NCBI GenBank assembly: GCA_900088475.1
Contig: FLMG01002354.1
Coordinates: 26,430 to 88,612 of the forward strand
DNA length: 62,183 bases
Direction: 5' to 3'
From: Hyphochytrium catenoides
Taxonomy: Eukaryota; Sar; Hyphochytriomycetes; Hyphochytriales; Hyphochytriaceae
Positions 12,001-23,841 of this stretch are shown here, piece after piece (the first letter of the stretch is position 1; each line of letters opens with the position of its first letter). The notes below the pieces were generated by a model. It was not told the DNA's origin and did not search any database. It saw only the letters and a program-made list of their open reading frames with translations. The translations under genes were made by a program, and so were the position numbers.

Positions 12001-14882
12001 TTGATCATGATGGAAGATGAAGAGAACGAGAGCTTTAGAACGAGCTATTGCGCTGACGCGCAAGAAAGGTCCAAGAGAAGGCGGAAAGAGTTATATCAAG
12101 GCTCTTTGGTTGTCCTCTTTGTCCTTAAGTATTGTCAGGCCGCAGGACTGATAGGCGTTTTAAAGCTGCCTCCACAAACAGGATCGAAGGGGATTGTGGC
12201 CTATGATCTCTTTTCTTTGCCTGTCAATCTCCTTCTTCGGCGCCTTCGTTCTCCTCTCCTTGAGAAAAACAGATTCTCATGTCTAGAGGAACATATTTTC
12301 AAGTTAGCTGCAGAAACGTGTCCGTCTCTTTTCCAGGATTTTGAGTCCATTATTAGCTGTGGTGTCACACCTGCGACGACTTCTTCGAAGAGAATAGCAG
12401 CTGGCACTCTCTTGGAGGTTATCGTCCAGAGTAATTCCAATAGCGATTGGAAAGAGAAAGTGACGAGAGTTTTCTCTCTCACTACAACCTCCGTTTCCTC
12501 ACGCGATCGGACGGCTAGGATTCTGGTGTTGAAGGAAGCAGTCAATGCGCCATTACTCCGGGCAAACCAAGTACTGGAAATTGCGCTCGAATTTCTGTCA
12601 GATGCTCTTGAAGTGGATAGAGAGGAGGAGCTGTGCGGCCTGGCTGAGGCAATACAAATGCTTTGGAAGCGGGTCATTCCTTTGCATCCCTCGCCCTCCG
12701 TTTTGAGACTAAGGTTGGCAAGTGCTCTATGTCAATTGCCGTTCGAGAAGGATAAAACCTTCAGAGAAGTTGTTATGGTAAGTAAGGCTCAAGAAAGCCC
12801 GGCGGTCAGCGGATAAGGGGAAAGCAGGGAGTCATCAGAGCGTGCGCGATTGGTAGTTAGAGGCTAGAGGCATCGACGAAGAAAGGTGTGGAACGCTTTT
12901 TTAGCAAGAGAGAGAGAGAGAGGGACAAGTTGCTTATTTTGGCCTATTACGTCCCCAGTGTCTGCTTTGAGAGCGGGAGATCAAAGATTCTTCAAGTTAG
13001 ATGAAACAGAACCAACACGAAGACAGAACATTTTGACATAAACTGAGGACGGAGGAGAGGGAGGATTAAGCTAACATCGTTTTCTTCGACCTAATATCGC
13101 GGCATTATGTAGGACCCTAGCCAACTCCTCAGCTGCTCCCATGTGGTGCTTCGCAATCCGAGACTATTGGAGCTACTGCTCTCGGTGCTGCATTTCTTCA
13201 TTTTTGAGGCAAGACACTGGCACCAGGGATTGGTAAGGGAGCAGAGGTAGAAGAAGGGCAAGGACAAGACAGATTGCCTTTGATGTGCCTCTTAGTACTT
13301 CATTCGATAATTGCCCGAGACTTCCATAGTGTCAACTAATTTACACTGCATATGTAGGCAAGAGCCCTGGAATCGTCAACTGATAAGGCTGCTGAGGGTG
13401 GGCAGGGCAATAATGCGGATCCGGCAGAGGCTTCGCCGGCATCTTCACTTCCATTGCTCCAGGAAAGTCTGATCATCCATGGTCTCATAGAGCTCTGTGA
13501 AGGGCCAAGAAGGACGGAGACCGACCCGACAGAAGAACTACAGAAGGGTGAGGAGTTACTGTCGGAGGAGCTGCGGTTAGAAGCCATTCGGGATGTCGTT
13601 TGCAGATTCTTGGGACGGCTCTTTGTAGAGAACCCAACCGTGATGAAGCTAGTCCACTTCCAGGTAGGAGTTGTCGCTCCTCTGTCTAGGGCTTACCAAG
13701 CCTTCCGTGGGGTTCAATCTGATCACAACATTTTGCGACTTCTGGTCTGCCCTCCTCTTCTCCAAGTTTGCTGTTAGAGCTCATTTGTATACTTTAGTTT
13801 GTACGTGTGCTGAGAATCGCTCTTTCTAATCTCAGGGTTATGACCGAAGCCTGCTACCAGTCTTGCTGCGGGGAATCCCTACCTTGCAGAGGCTTGGCCC
13901 TTTGCTTTCTGACTTCCTTCTTGGTCCCTCCGAACTAGAGTAGGTCCTCGTTATCTGGGAACACCTCCCTTTGGCCCACACAGAAATGTCCTGTTGCGGG
14001 TTTCCTGCTCTTCTCATGGCCTAGCATGAGCATATGCACTATATCGCAATCCTGATCTGACTCTATTTTTGTAAGCAGCCTTATGGTTGTGACCGCTCCA
14101 CGACTCACGCGGATTCAGTGTATCCTGATCATCGCTGACAAAGCCTTTCTTTTCTTTTGTGACTGTTCGCCTCTTTGAAAAAGCTTGGTCAGCAGTAGCT
14201 TTGTCACTAGACCTGCCTTAGCTCTGGTCTCTCTCTTTCATCTTTCACCTTGTCCTTACACTTGTGGGACAGGAATCTCAGGTGACCCTCGTCTGCTCCT
14301 TCATTCGTCTATGTAGGGAGGAACAACTTCTCTTTCAGTTGACCTTCATTGCGGAGTTTGTCACCAGATATCCGGAGGCTACGTTCAAGAAGCACGCAAA
14401 GGCTGTTATTCGGATTCTGCGAACTTATTGCACCGAAGTTCTCAGGTATAGCCGATGCTGAAAGGGGCTAGTGAAGGGGTTACGCCGAGAGAACTAAAAG
14501 GCGGGCCAAGGGATCGTCCAATGATATGTCTGACTGGGACAATGCCAGTCATATTCAATATCGGAAGATGACATCTGGAGAGGAAATGAGGGCCAACGAC
14601 TAGAGAGCTGAAAGCGCTGACCCATACTCCTGCTCCTCTTTTCTTAGTGGCGATTGTCGCTCCACATCCAGACCGCGGTACTTCCTGTTGCAGTCCCTGC
14701 CATCTCTCCCCCCTATTTGTCACGCCTACCCTGACTTGAGCACAATTACTGTGGAGCTACTCCTAGAATTTAAACCGGGAGGTATGTTTGAGGCGCTGGT
14801 GCCAGCATCTGAAGAGGATTCGCTACAGAGAAAGGTTTTAGAGACCTTTAAAGCCCTTGTCCAGGGGCAGTTCATGCTGTAG
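9053..14882 (+). CDS. INTS2: Integrator complex subunit 2
   Basis: Multi-exon gene for a large helical scaffold subunit of Integrator, the nuclear complex that cleaves snRNA and other RNA polymerase II transcripts. Diagnostic blocks line up with animal INTS2 in order: MLVVALYFHYGQL (about 10900), YLLLKEKIF/VDCSGYILRQL (about 11430 and 11624), KLAAETCPSLF (about 12305), the exon 13113-13233 with RNPRLLELLLSVLHFF, MKLVHFQ/GYDRSLLPV and LLRGIPTL (about 13645 and 13840), and the last exon RYFLLQSLPSLPP (about 14680). Well-resolved joins include 9340/9548, 11448/11624 and 11759. The start ATG at 9053 and stop at 14880-14882 are clear. The junction near 10630-10720 does not resolve with a strong canonical donor (see findings), and roughly 10-12 introns are present in all. 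Confidence 0.92.
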
Positions 14883-15280
14883 GATGGGTGGAGGGCCAAG
14901 GAACAGAAGCCGACACCGTCTGGCTGTAAGCTATCCCTCGCCAACCGTATCCCGAAGCGCTTCAACTGCCGAGATTCGCAGCTCCAGCAAACCTAGAAGC
15001 CCTTCTATGGGGGGGGTGTGAGTGTTCACGCCCAAAGGCCTTATCAAGCACTGGTAAACATCAGTGAAGGCTTTTCTTCTCTATCGCTGCCACGGTTTGA
15101 CTCTTTTGGGGTGGAAGCGTTCGTAACCCCAGGAGATATTAAAACGGTTTAGACCGCAGGAGATTCCAGGGCTACCAAGAGTAGAATAACCGCTGCAGGC
15201 CTCTAATTTATTCATTTTAGATCATCCTTGTGTCCTTTGAGAGGCCTCGTGCACGGCACTAAGCTCTAGCTAACCAAAAG
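14883..15280. other. Convergent 3' intergenic region
   Basis: About 400 bp between the INTS2 stop and the CCT3 stop, with the two genes facing each other. It contains only a short G run (15009-15016) and no coding sign. Confidence 0.5.
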
Positions 15281-18200
15281 CTAGTGACCCTGTTCCTTCT
15301 TCTTACCGCTTCCTGACACGATGTCGTCAATACGAAGGAGCATGCACGATGCCTAGTTTGAGAAAAGAGAGCAACAAATGTCAGCCACTTCGACGCTCTT
15401 AAGTGTAGTCTCCCGGTTAATCGGTCCTTTCAATCTATCGAGTAGCACTTCTCTTAAGTTTACCTCGATAGCGGTCTTGATAGTCTGGCTTTTAACGACA
15501 AAAGGCTCCCATATGCCCAGGTCATTCATATCAGCTAGCACACCCTTGGTTCCATCGATGCCCCACGTCGGATTGGCGCCGTTTGCATGCTTGGCCTGCA
15601 ATTAAGGAGGCAAATGACAAGACGAGTGGATGTAACGAGAAGGCTAGTGAGAAACTCAGAGCTATTAAGTTGCTGGAAGACCACAGGCAACAAGAGGGAG
15701 ATAACGCCGATCACGTCATGGAGATATGCAAATCATGTTATGGAGATATGAGGAAGATTTTCTACATACAAGGACGTTATAGAGTAAGAGAGAATAGAAC
15801 AGGAAAGCATGGTGTCAGATATCCGGAAGGTATAACTTGGCAAAAGGAAAGGCTGAGAGATTTAAGCAAGAGACTCCTCTGAAGGTCAGTCCTACCCTGA
15901 GCTGTGTCATAATCCGCACAGTATCAGCCCCACAGTTCTCACACAATGTCCTTGGAATGACTTCCAGAGCCTAGAGAATGCGTGTCAGTTTAAATGAGAG
16001 TCACTTATGATGCTTTCGGTTGGCCCCATGTTTATGAAGGCCTGCTCTTCGTCTATACGTGTGCTTCTGTGTCTATCCAACTGTTGGTATATGTGCTGCA
16101 AAGTGAAGTACCACTCCCTCTCTGTTTTTTCTTATCACGCCTTGTGTCGAATACGCTCCTTTCATGATTGTTGAGCGTTCTTCAGCTTCACCCCCTGTCG
16201 TACCTGTCCAATAGCCCGGAATGGCCATTGCTCCACGCCTTCAACGCTCTGCGCTGCCGTCGAGATGGCAGCAGCAACGCTCATTTCGGTGGCCCCACCT
16301 AGAGCGAAAGAGAGCAACGAAGACTTAGCACCCTAGACCGTGGCCAGGTGACCAAGTTCGCAAAAGTAGACAATCTACTAGCCAGGTCTGAATGATAGAG
16401 AGTATATTGAGAACAATAGAGCGACAATTAAAGGACATCGCCTACCGCGGGCATGCGAGTAACAAATGACTATGGAGGTTAAAGCCAACTATGACCTAAC
16501 GCGCCAAGCTGCCCATGAAAGTATAGTGGGAGGATGGAAGAGGTAACAGAGAATGGCAAGGAATGCTGCCACGGTAGCGGCACGGGACTCACCGCCAGGT
16601 AGGAGCAAAGGCTCGAAGACCACGTTCCTCGCCACCAGCATGGCATCTTGCAGGTTTCTCTCAACTTCATTAAGGACGTCCTTGCTCCCTCCTCTGAGGA
16701 GGATGGTGCATGCCTTGGGGTCCTTGCACTTCTCAAAGAAAGCAAAATATTCGTCTCCAATCTTACGAACCTGTACACAAGACCAGAATAAGGGAGAGAC
16801 TAAGGTCCAAGAGACGAGAAGGACATAAATTCTGTAAGGATAGGAGAAATCTCGGGAAGAGATTACTGCAGGTTCTGAGAGATTTAGGCCAGCAGCGCAA
16901 CTACTTTTTCTATAAAAGTTATAAGAGAGCGAGAGGTCACCCCGACAATACATACCTCGAAGAGGCCACATCCAGTCCCTATATCTGACTCCTGAATCTC
17001 ATCCGTTCTGTTGACGATAGTGGCGCCAACAGCACGAGCAACACGGTTGTTATCAGTCTTACGTAGACGGCGAAGGGCAGTGATATTGGCCTTAACGAAA
17101 TAATGCTGAGCCAGGTCTAGACATAAAGAGCAGAACGTTAGCCAACAAGGAACTAGAAACAAGGTCTATGAGCTTGACCTCACCTGAAATGCCTTTCTCT
17201 GTGATGACAATATCAGGCTTGAAAGCAACGATCTCCGCGCACATCTTCTCAATGTACTCTTCCTCCATTCGTAGAATAGTGTTGAAGTCCTCTTCCTTCG
17301 TCATCTCTAGGTTGGCCTGGGTCTCTGTCTTCTTATACTCCAGAGGGCAATCTAGGAGCAGTACACGAGGGTTCTCAATACGCCTACATAAGAGAAAGAA
17401 AGAGCAGAGGTCAGTCCCTCTGCTTCACACTATATCTTTTGGCATTCCGTTCCGCGCTCTTTTAGTCCGTAGCATCTCCAAGCTTTCCTTTGGCCCTACC
17501 CACGTTGTTATCAGGCCAACCTTCGGGCATTGAGCTCTTTGCTTACCGTCTCATCTTAGGATGGGTAATATCCTTGTTGAACATGACGCCATCGATCACA
17601 CGGCAATCTTCCAATTCGCCGCCTGGGATCTGACGGATCGCAGAATGGAAAGTGGTAAGAGGCCAAGGATATCTACATCTGCTGAACGGAGAGGGCACCT
17701 TTTCAACTTTCGCATAGCGCTTGATGTCCACCTCCTTGCGTCCCCCCTGGAGGTCTCTGGCTACCCTGCGGACTGCCTGGAATGCGAGGTCGCACATCAG
17801 GTTGCCCCATCTGGAGCTAAACTTTGTGCCGATCGAAGAGGAAATGATTTTGCGCATCTGCTCTGGGTCCTCAATGTCTACAGGCTTGGCCAGCTTTTTC
17901 ATCACCTTCAGTAGCAAGAGGCGGAAGGTTAGAAGCGGAGGAAGGGGTGGAGATCAAGAGAGAACTGAGTTGGTCTAGTTCTAGAATTCCCCTTAGAGGT
18001 CCATGACTAAGCACGCACCTCTATCGCATGCTGCAACGCCTTGTTATATCCTCGGACAATGACTGTGGGATGCATATTTCTATGCAATAATGGCTCAGCG
18101 AGCACCAGAAGCTCGCCAGCTGCGTAGTTGTACACAATGGTCAGAATTTCCGCTAATGAATCATCATCAAAGCCGCCACTTACCAAGAATGATCACAGAT

Positions 18201-18624
18201 GTGGTCCCGTCTCCCACTTCCTCGTCCTGGGCCCTACTCAGCTCTATCATGCTCTTTCCCGCTGGATGTGCAATATCAATCTCACGAAGAATAGCGTGAC
18301 CGTCATTCGTCATTACTACTCCGCCCATAGGGTCCAACAGCATCTTCAACATTGACCGCGGGCCTAGGGTCGTTCGGATGATATCCGAGACAGCCTGCCA
18401 GAACTTCCTTTAACTGAAGCTCCTGCAAGAAAAAGACAGCAGGTCTAGCTTACCTTAGCTGCGGCAATGTTACCAAGCTGCGCTGTGCGCCCTGTTTCCC
18501 TCCTGGTCTTTGCATCTGACAGAACAGGGACAAAGTCGGTCAGTTTTAAGCAGTAGCGGAAGTTTGAGTCACTAGGAGACTATATAACAACAGGCTTACT
18601 TAGTACTACCACGGGAGCCTGCAT
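15281..18624 (-). CDS. CCT3: T-complex protein 1 subunit gamma (CCT3)
   Basis: Complete gene in 13 exons that join in frame to 533 residues (human CCT3 is 545). On the minus strand the exons are 18624-18600, 18515-18454, 18394-18184, 18119-18019, 17905-17699, 17629-17547, 17383-17184, 17116-16956, 16770-16593, 16298-16204, 15970-15896, 15595-15464 and 15352-15281. The product is one of eight subunits of the cytosolic TRiC/CCT ring that folds actin, tubulin and other clients using ATP. It shows PVVVLNAKTRRETGR, TTLGPRSMLKMLLDP, VMTNDGHAILRE, the ATPase loop GDGTTSVI, ITEKGIS/DLAQHY, RVRKTDNN-like RLRKTDNN, KACTILLRGGSK, and the C-terminal LLRIDDIVSG. All introns are GT-AG. The final residues are a short basic tail without the longer animal extension. 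Confidence 0.98.
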
Positions 18625-19302
18625 GCTTCCTTTGCCTGGCGTTATGACAGCTGGAACCGTTCAATGCTCTCCAGCCTTGTATTTACTTCGTAGAGCACAC
18701 GAATCAGCAGCTCAAGGCTCCAAAGTGAGAGAGAACGTAGAGCTTCATCAGAAGGTGCAGCTTGCTTGTCTGTCTGTTGGTGGCAAGGATTCGACGGCAA
18801 AGAAGCTTTGGATTTTCGCTGTGTGAGGCGATGATGCGAAGATTGACAAAATGAGGCTGTATGAGACGTATTACTACTGCACTCACAAAGGGCGCCCTCA
18901 AAGTGTAGAGCTTAAGCTGTGGACGTACTACTGCAGAAGGAGTCCGCTAACGTAGGAAACCTATTGATAACCTTAAAGGGATTAACCAGTCTGGCAAAAT
19001 ATTGATATCCCGATGCTCTGATTTCGGTTCTTGTTGAGATTATTGTTGATGATGGGGGACCATAATAAAGGCCTATGAAGACCATAAAGGCCTATCTATG
19101 AAGGTGTTGTTGGTTGGACTGTGGAGCTCTCACCTCTTCCATCCAATCCAGCTCTCTTAACGCATCTCCCGATTGCCATGGGAAGACGTGACAGGGTTCT
19201 ACATAATGGGAGTAGAGATAAGATTTGAATTGATACTTATTATTTTACTATATGGGCACACGGGCGGCTGCCATCATACATTAGCAATAGTGGGAATAAA
19301 TA
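18625..19302. other. Intergenic between CCT3 and coiled-coil gene
   Basis: Should contain the CCT3 promoter and the 3' end of the upstream minus-strand gene. A small direct repeat with ACCATAA and AAAGGCCTAT lies at about 19059-19096. No coding exon is convincing. Confidence 0.4.
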
Positions 19303-20694
19303 CTAGGCGTCGGTCGGAGGAGGCTTGTTATTCGGTGAAGGGATGTTGAGCTTCTCCGCCAGAAACTCCGTGTACATTTGACGCTCTTTCTCAAGCAGCT
19401 CACGATTCTTGAGGTCAGATCGGCAGAAGAGAATACCACCCGAAGTGTCAAACGTGAAGCACTTGTCAATAATAAGGTATATGGTAGAACGCTCACCTGT
19501 GTCCGCCGGTACTCCTCCTTGTCTTGTTTTCTTTGCCTCTCAGCTCTTTGTGCAGCCTAGAGGGGCGGAGGCAAAACGCGTTAAAGCCCGCTGGTCAGCA
19601 CCAACCGCCAAGCAACAAACTCTACCAGCATATCCTGCTTTCTGTGGGCATTTGTCTTTTCAAGATCATACAGGGCCTTTAAACGCTTCTCTTCCATTTG
19701 AATAGCCCTCTTTTCTTTGCGTAGGGTTTCCAGATCTGCCTCTTGCTGAAGTGCCTGATAAATTTTAGGAGTTCTAGTTTAGCACAGTCCCTTGACACTT
19801 GCCTCCCACTGCATACACTGTATACAAAGCTCACATACCTGCAAAATTATGTCGTTTTTGACCTTTTCCTTTCTTTGCTGAACTACTTTCTGGCGTCTTG
19901 ATTCTTCTCTAAGCCTCATCCGATGCTCCTACACCCTTTGACCCTCAGATGACGTTTATATATTCAGAGATAGCGTAGATATCTTACCTCATCTATCCTT
20001 TCTTGTTCTGCCAGTAGGTCTACTCTGAACGGACTCTTCTGTAGTTTGGATTGCCACTTCTGGGATTGCTTTTGCTTGTTCATTACTTTCATTTCCCTTT
20101 GTGCTTTCTCCTCATTCAGCATCTTTTCCTTTGTCTTATGTCTCAAGTCAATCTTCTCATGCATAATATCAGACGATGAGCGTTCTAAGGCCAAACTTGT
20201 AACCTAGTGTGAGTTTGCAAAGCATTATGGTCATCATCGCGCAGTATACTCTCATACCTTTTCGGACTGCTGAGACGAAGTCCCTTCATTTGACCGGCTG
20301 AGGCGGAGTCTTAGTTACACAACCATACGCCGATGCAATGCCAGACAGAACCTCACCTAGAGCTCCGGTGTTCTTGCTCGACATCCTTCAGGGCACGCTT
20401 AATGCTTCCCAACCCCTCCGATTCTGAAGCCCCGACTAGTTTCTCCTCGCGGCAGACGGAGATCTAAAACTGCGGACTAACCCTTGTTTGTAGCTGGCCA
20501 CTCTGAAGCTTCAGAATGCTCGATGATGTTGAACTCACGTGCCCATCAACACACATTGTAACAGCTCCCTTTAAAGCACCGCACTTTAGCCGGTAACGAT
20601 AATCAGCTCTATCATCTTCTCTATTGTGCAGGAGGTCGAAGGGGAGCTCTGTAAGGCCAGGGTCTTTAATCCCATCATGTGAGTTAAAAATCAA
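19303..20694 (-). CDS. Coiled-coil protein of unknown function (5' end uncertain)
   Basis: At least six exons on the minus strand. The C-terminal exon ends at a TAG at 19303-19305 and reads LLEKERQMYTEFLAEKLN followed by a Pro-rich tail. Upstream exons carry long charged helices: YRRTQ preceded by AAQRAERQRKQDKEE (about 19500-19557), LQQEADLETLRKEKRA (about 19660-19755), and a block with EKIDLRHKTKEKMLNEEKAQ (about 20090-20170). The most N-terminal piece I trust (20464-20694) is not coiled: it contains LTELPFDLLHNREDDRADYR and VTMCVDGHV. No ATG is clear there, so one more 5' exon is likely. The make-up resembles cytoskeletal or ciliary coiled-coil proteins, but I recognise no family. A tandem neighbour of CCT3, same strand. 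Confidence 0.65.
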
Positions 20695-20830
20695 TGAGTG
20701 ATTCTGGTACTTCTGTGTTCCTACTCCCTACTCCTCGTAGTGGTGATGAGTTGAGTTGATGGCTATTGAGAGAGGCCAATCTGTGAGGCTTTGTAGGGAG
20801 GAGACAGAAGAAAGAGCATCAGAATCAGCA

Positions 20831-20992
20831 TCAGAAGTCTGCCGCCTGCTCTTTCAAGAGACGCTCTTCGTTGGCCAGCTCCCGTTTCGGGTCCAAGCCC
20901 TTCTTTCTTGTATGATCGTCATGGCCTATAGTTAGTAAGGTTGGGTGTGGCCGGTAAGCTTTGTCGGGCATCATGGTTTGACGTTTCGACAT
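20831..20992 (-). CDS. Possible 53-residue microprotein
   Basis: An uninterrupted minus-strand ORF from ATG at 20992 to TGA at 20831. It has two more in-frame ATGs within the first eight codons. The product is charged and has natural-looking composition: KAYRPHPTLLTIGHDDH, then RKKGLDPKRELANEERLL, ending EQAADF. It begins only 89 bp from the divergent methyltransferase start and lies upstream of the coiled-coil gene. I see no strong splice donor at its end, so it may be a separate short gene; it could also be a 5' exon or upstream ORF of the coiled-coil gene. No family recognised. Confidence 0.4.
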   Translation of the reverse strand: MSKRQTMMPDKAYRPHPTLLTIGHDDHTRKKGLDPKRELANEERLLKEQAADF

Positions 20993-21081
20993 ATGCCACC
21001 GCCTCGGACTCCTGGGTCAAGAGTGGACACTTAGTCAAGTAGTCGGCATTCCGAAGAGGTGTTAGCAGTACGAGATCGGAT

Positions 21082-21940
21082 ATGGCAGACCAAACCGTAA
21101 TAATCTCGGATGATATCCAGATACTGCTCTCCGAAACTCTAGATGAAGATCAACTGGCTCCTGTCTTCTCGGACACATGGACCGGAAGCCAGGTTCAGAG
21201 CAAATCTCCATTACAAGTTAGTAGTACACTCACCTCTAACGTCACTTGCGTAGATCTGGCATGCGTCAAAGCTACTTTGCGAGTACCTCCACACAGTCGA
21301 AGAGTGGCATAAGAGGATATCACCCGTTGATAGGGTTATTGAGCTTGGAAGTGGCTGGTAAAGTGTGGAACTGCGGCTTACTAAACACTATCATAAGTGG
21401 GGATGACCCAATGGCCTTTCACGTCCCTCCAGCGGCCTTTGCGGAATTTATGCAGCAAGGCTAGGCGCACAGGTGGTCTTGACGGATCAACAGGAGATAG
21501 TCCCACTCCTGAGGAAGAACATTGCACTTAATTTCTGTGCAGACAGTGCTACAACTAGCATAGTAGCTATCGGTTACCTATGGGGCACTACATGGCCAGA
21601 GTCCATGCCAACTTTTCAAAGGCCATCTCACATTCTCATCTCAGATTGTAGGAACTGTCATCTTTTACGCCCGTCGTATTTTTCTTTGTCTGACACATGC
21701 TGGGCAGGTATCAATCCCATTTATGGCGCGGAATCCTGGAGAAAGTTAGCAGACAGCATCGTGGCACTAGCACATGAGGAGACTGAAGTGTTCATGTCCC
21801 ACCAGGTGCGAGGCGGGGACGAAGCGTTTGCCGAATTCTGCAGTTATAGTCGCCAGGTCCTACATACCAAGCTCGTCCACACGTATTCCAGGGATGGAGA
21901 CATTATTTTGATTCATAAACTAAGCATTATATCTGCCTAG
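21082..21940 (+). CDS. METTL21/FAM86-like protein-lysine methyltransferase
   Basis: Four exons join in frame: 21082-21216, 21254-21357, 21433-21647 and 21708-21940, giving 228 residues. Exon 2 opens with IWHASKLLCEYL, the family's 'W-x-A' lead-in, and the SAM-binding site is split across exons 2 and 3: VIELGSG/CGLCGIYAARLGA, followed by VVLTDQ at the ribose-binding acidic position. The post-II segment LISDC/INPIYGAESW matches the 'SDCIY' stretch of the METTL21 group. These enzymes use S-adenosylmethionine to methylate lysines on non-histone proteins such as chaperones and elongation factors; the substrate here cannot be read from sequence. It starts head-to-head with the 20831-20992 ORF and stops 36 bp from the SerRS stop, which faces it. 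Introns are 37-75 nt, among the shortest in the window. Confidence 0.92.
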
Positions 21941-21976
21941 CCTTACAACCTTGTGTTGGTCCATATGCTAGCCACT

Positions 21977-23841
21977 TTATACCTCAGGCCAAGCTGCCCG
22001 TTCTGCCTCAGGAAATGAGGCGATGTGCTTGAGCCATCGCGCAATGTTAGGGGTCTTCTTGGGGTCAACACCACCCTGGGACACGTGCTTGAAGCGTGCA
22101 TTGTCAGCAGCCGTGGGCGTGTACCCCCCAACGTAGCTCTGAGCTCCAAGAACTTTTTCAAGCTCCTTTAGTCCATCCTGACATACTGCAGGCATCTCAG
22201 CATTCTTAGCAGGAGAAGCCACAGACTTCTTAGCAGGTGACACAGGCGCGGGCTGAGCTCCTGGCGCCACCTTCTTCTTTGGAGATTGGGGAGTTACTTG
22301 CAGAGGAGCTGAGACCTGCTTTTTTGCCTCCGTTGCTGGCTTCTTTGCATCAATGGCCTTCTCTTTCTTACCCCCAGAAGGTTTCCCTTTCTGCTCTCCA
22401 CCCTTCTCACCTTGGGGTTTAGCGCCCTTCTTGACCTCAGCCTTTGCCATCTTCTTCGCTTGCACGTTCTCCTTTGCCTCCCGAACGAACGGGAAGAACG
22501 TGACCCCTCCACAAAACGGCACAAGTACCTCAGGGACTAGGACGCCATCCTTGGTCTGATAGTTCTCCAGAATGCAACAGATCGTACGTGTCGTGGCACA
22601 GAGAGTGGCGTTCAGCATGTGAACGTACTTCTTCTCTGTTTGGCCCATCTTCTTCATTCCGCATCGAATTTCCATTGCGCGGGATTGGTAATCTGTGCAG
22701 TTGGAACAGGAGACAAGCTCGCGGTATTCCTGATATGCAGGAAACCAAGCCTCAAGATCAAGCTTCTTCGCTGCAGCGTTGTTGAGGTCTCCAGACACGA
22801 TGTTCACTACGTGGTAAGGAAGGTTGAGGCTTTGATAGAACTCTTCTGCTGTTTCAAGAAGCTCCTTCTGAGATTCAACAGATTTCTCTGGTTCCGTGAT
22901 CATGAATTGCTCGACCTTTTCAAACTGGTGGACGCGGAATATTCCCCAGGTATCCTTTCCATGCTTTCCTGCTTCTTTCCTGAAGCATGTAGAGTACCCA
23001 GCATAACGCTTGGGCAGTTCGCTTTCATTAAGCCACTCATTCTTATGGAACCCGCAGATGGGCTGCTCTGAGGTTGCGATGAGGTACTTCTCGTCTTCTC
23101 CGGTCACCTTGTACAGCGCTTCATCGAACTCCTCGAGCTGTGCCACTCCTGCCATGACATCCTTATTCATGAAGAAAGGAGGCTGCATTACCGTGTACTG
23201 CTTCTTTGTAAGAAAGGCGATGCCGTAGTTGATCAATGCCTGATTCAGTAGCACTCCTGGTCCCGTAAGAAAGTAGGCGCGATGGCCAGCAATCGCCGCT
23301 CCCTTATCAGGCTCGTAACCTCCAATTCGCCAAAGGATGTCGTGGTGGTGAAGCAGGTCGGCCTCTATTCTTCTCTCTCCCCATAGCTTCTCTACCCTGT
23401 TGTCCTTCTCATCTGTGGAGACAGGTACATCGTCATCCACAATATTTCCTATCTTGCTAAGCTCGACTTCAAGCATGGTCTTCTTTGCAGTCTCATCTAC
23501 TTTCAGCTGCGGTTCTGACACAGCGAGGGCTTTCCGTTTTGTGATCAATTCTGAGGCGTCCTCTTTGGCCTTCATTTTGTCCTTGATCTGACTGTTGAGG
23601 GCATTCATCTCCTTCTGACATTTTTCCAGTGCCACAACTGCTGCGCGCCAATCCTACCAGTCAATAGCTGTTATGATTGAAGCCATTATCATCGTAATAA
23701 CGAGGACACACGGGTTACCTGATCTAACTGGATGACCTTGTCGACAAGCTCTACAGATGCGTTTCTCTTCTTTTGTGACTCTCGTACCAGGTCGGGATTC
23801 CCTCCGCGTTCAGGCCGTAGGAGATTAATGTCGATAGGCAT
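21977..23841 (-). CDS. SARS1: Cytosolic seryl-tRNA synthetase with C-terminal eEF1B-type GST-like domain
   Basis: Two exons, 23841-23719 and 23653-21977, give 599 residues. Residues 1 to about 460 are a eukaryotic cytosolic SerRS: the start MPIDINLLRPERGGNPDLVR, a long helical arm that binds tRNA, then the class II core with YLIATSEQPI, motif 2 STCFRKEAG, IFRVHQFEK, KKLDLEAWFP, SCSNCTDYQ and motif 3 LCATTRTICCILENYQ. The enzyme charges tRNA-Ser with serine. After a Lys/Ala/Pro-rich linker of about 70 residues comes an extra domain of about 85 residues, LKELEKVLGAQSYVGGYTPT, ADNARF, then IARWLKHIASF and PEV, which matches the N-terminal GST-C-like domain of eEF1B alpha. The single ORF runs through both parts without a stop, so the fusion is real in the DNA. 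The human enzyme ends with a short Lys-rich tail instead. Confidence 0.96.
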
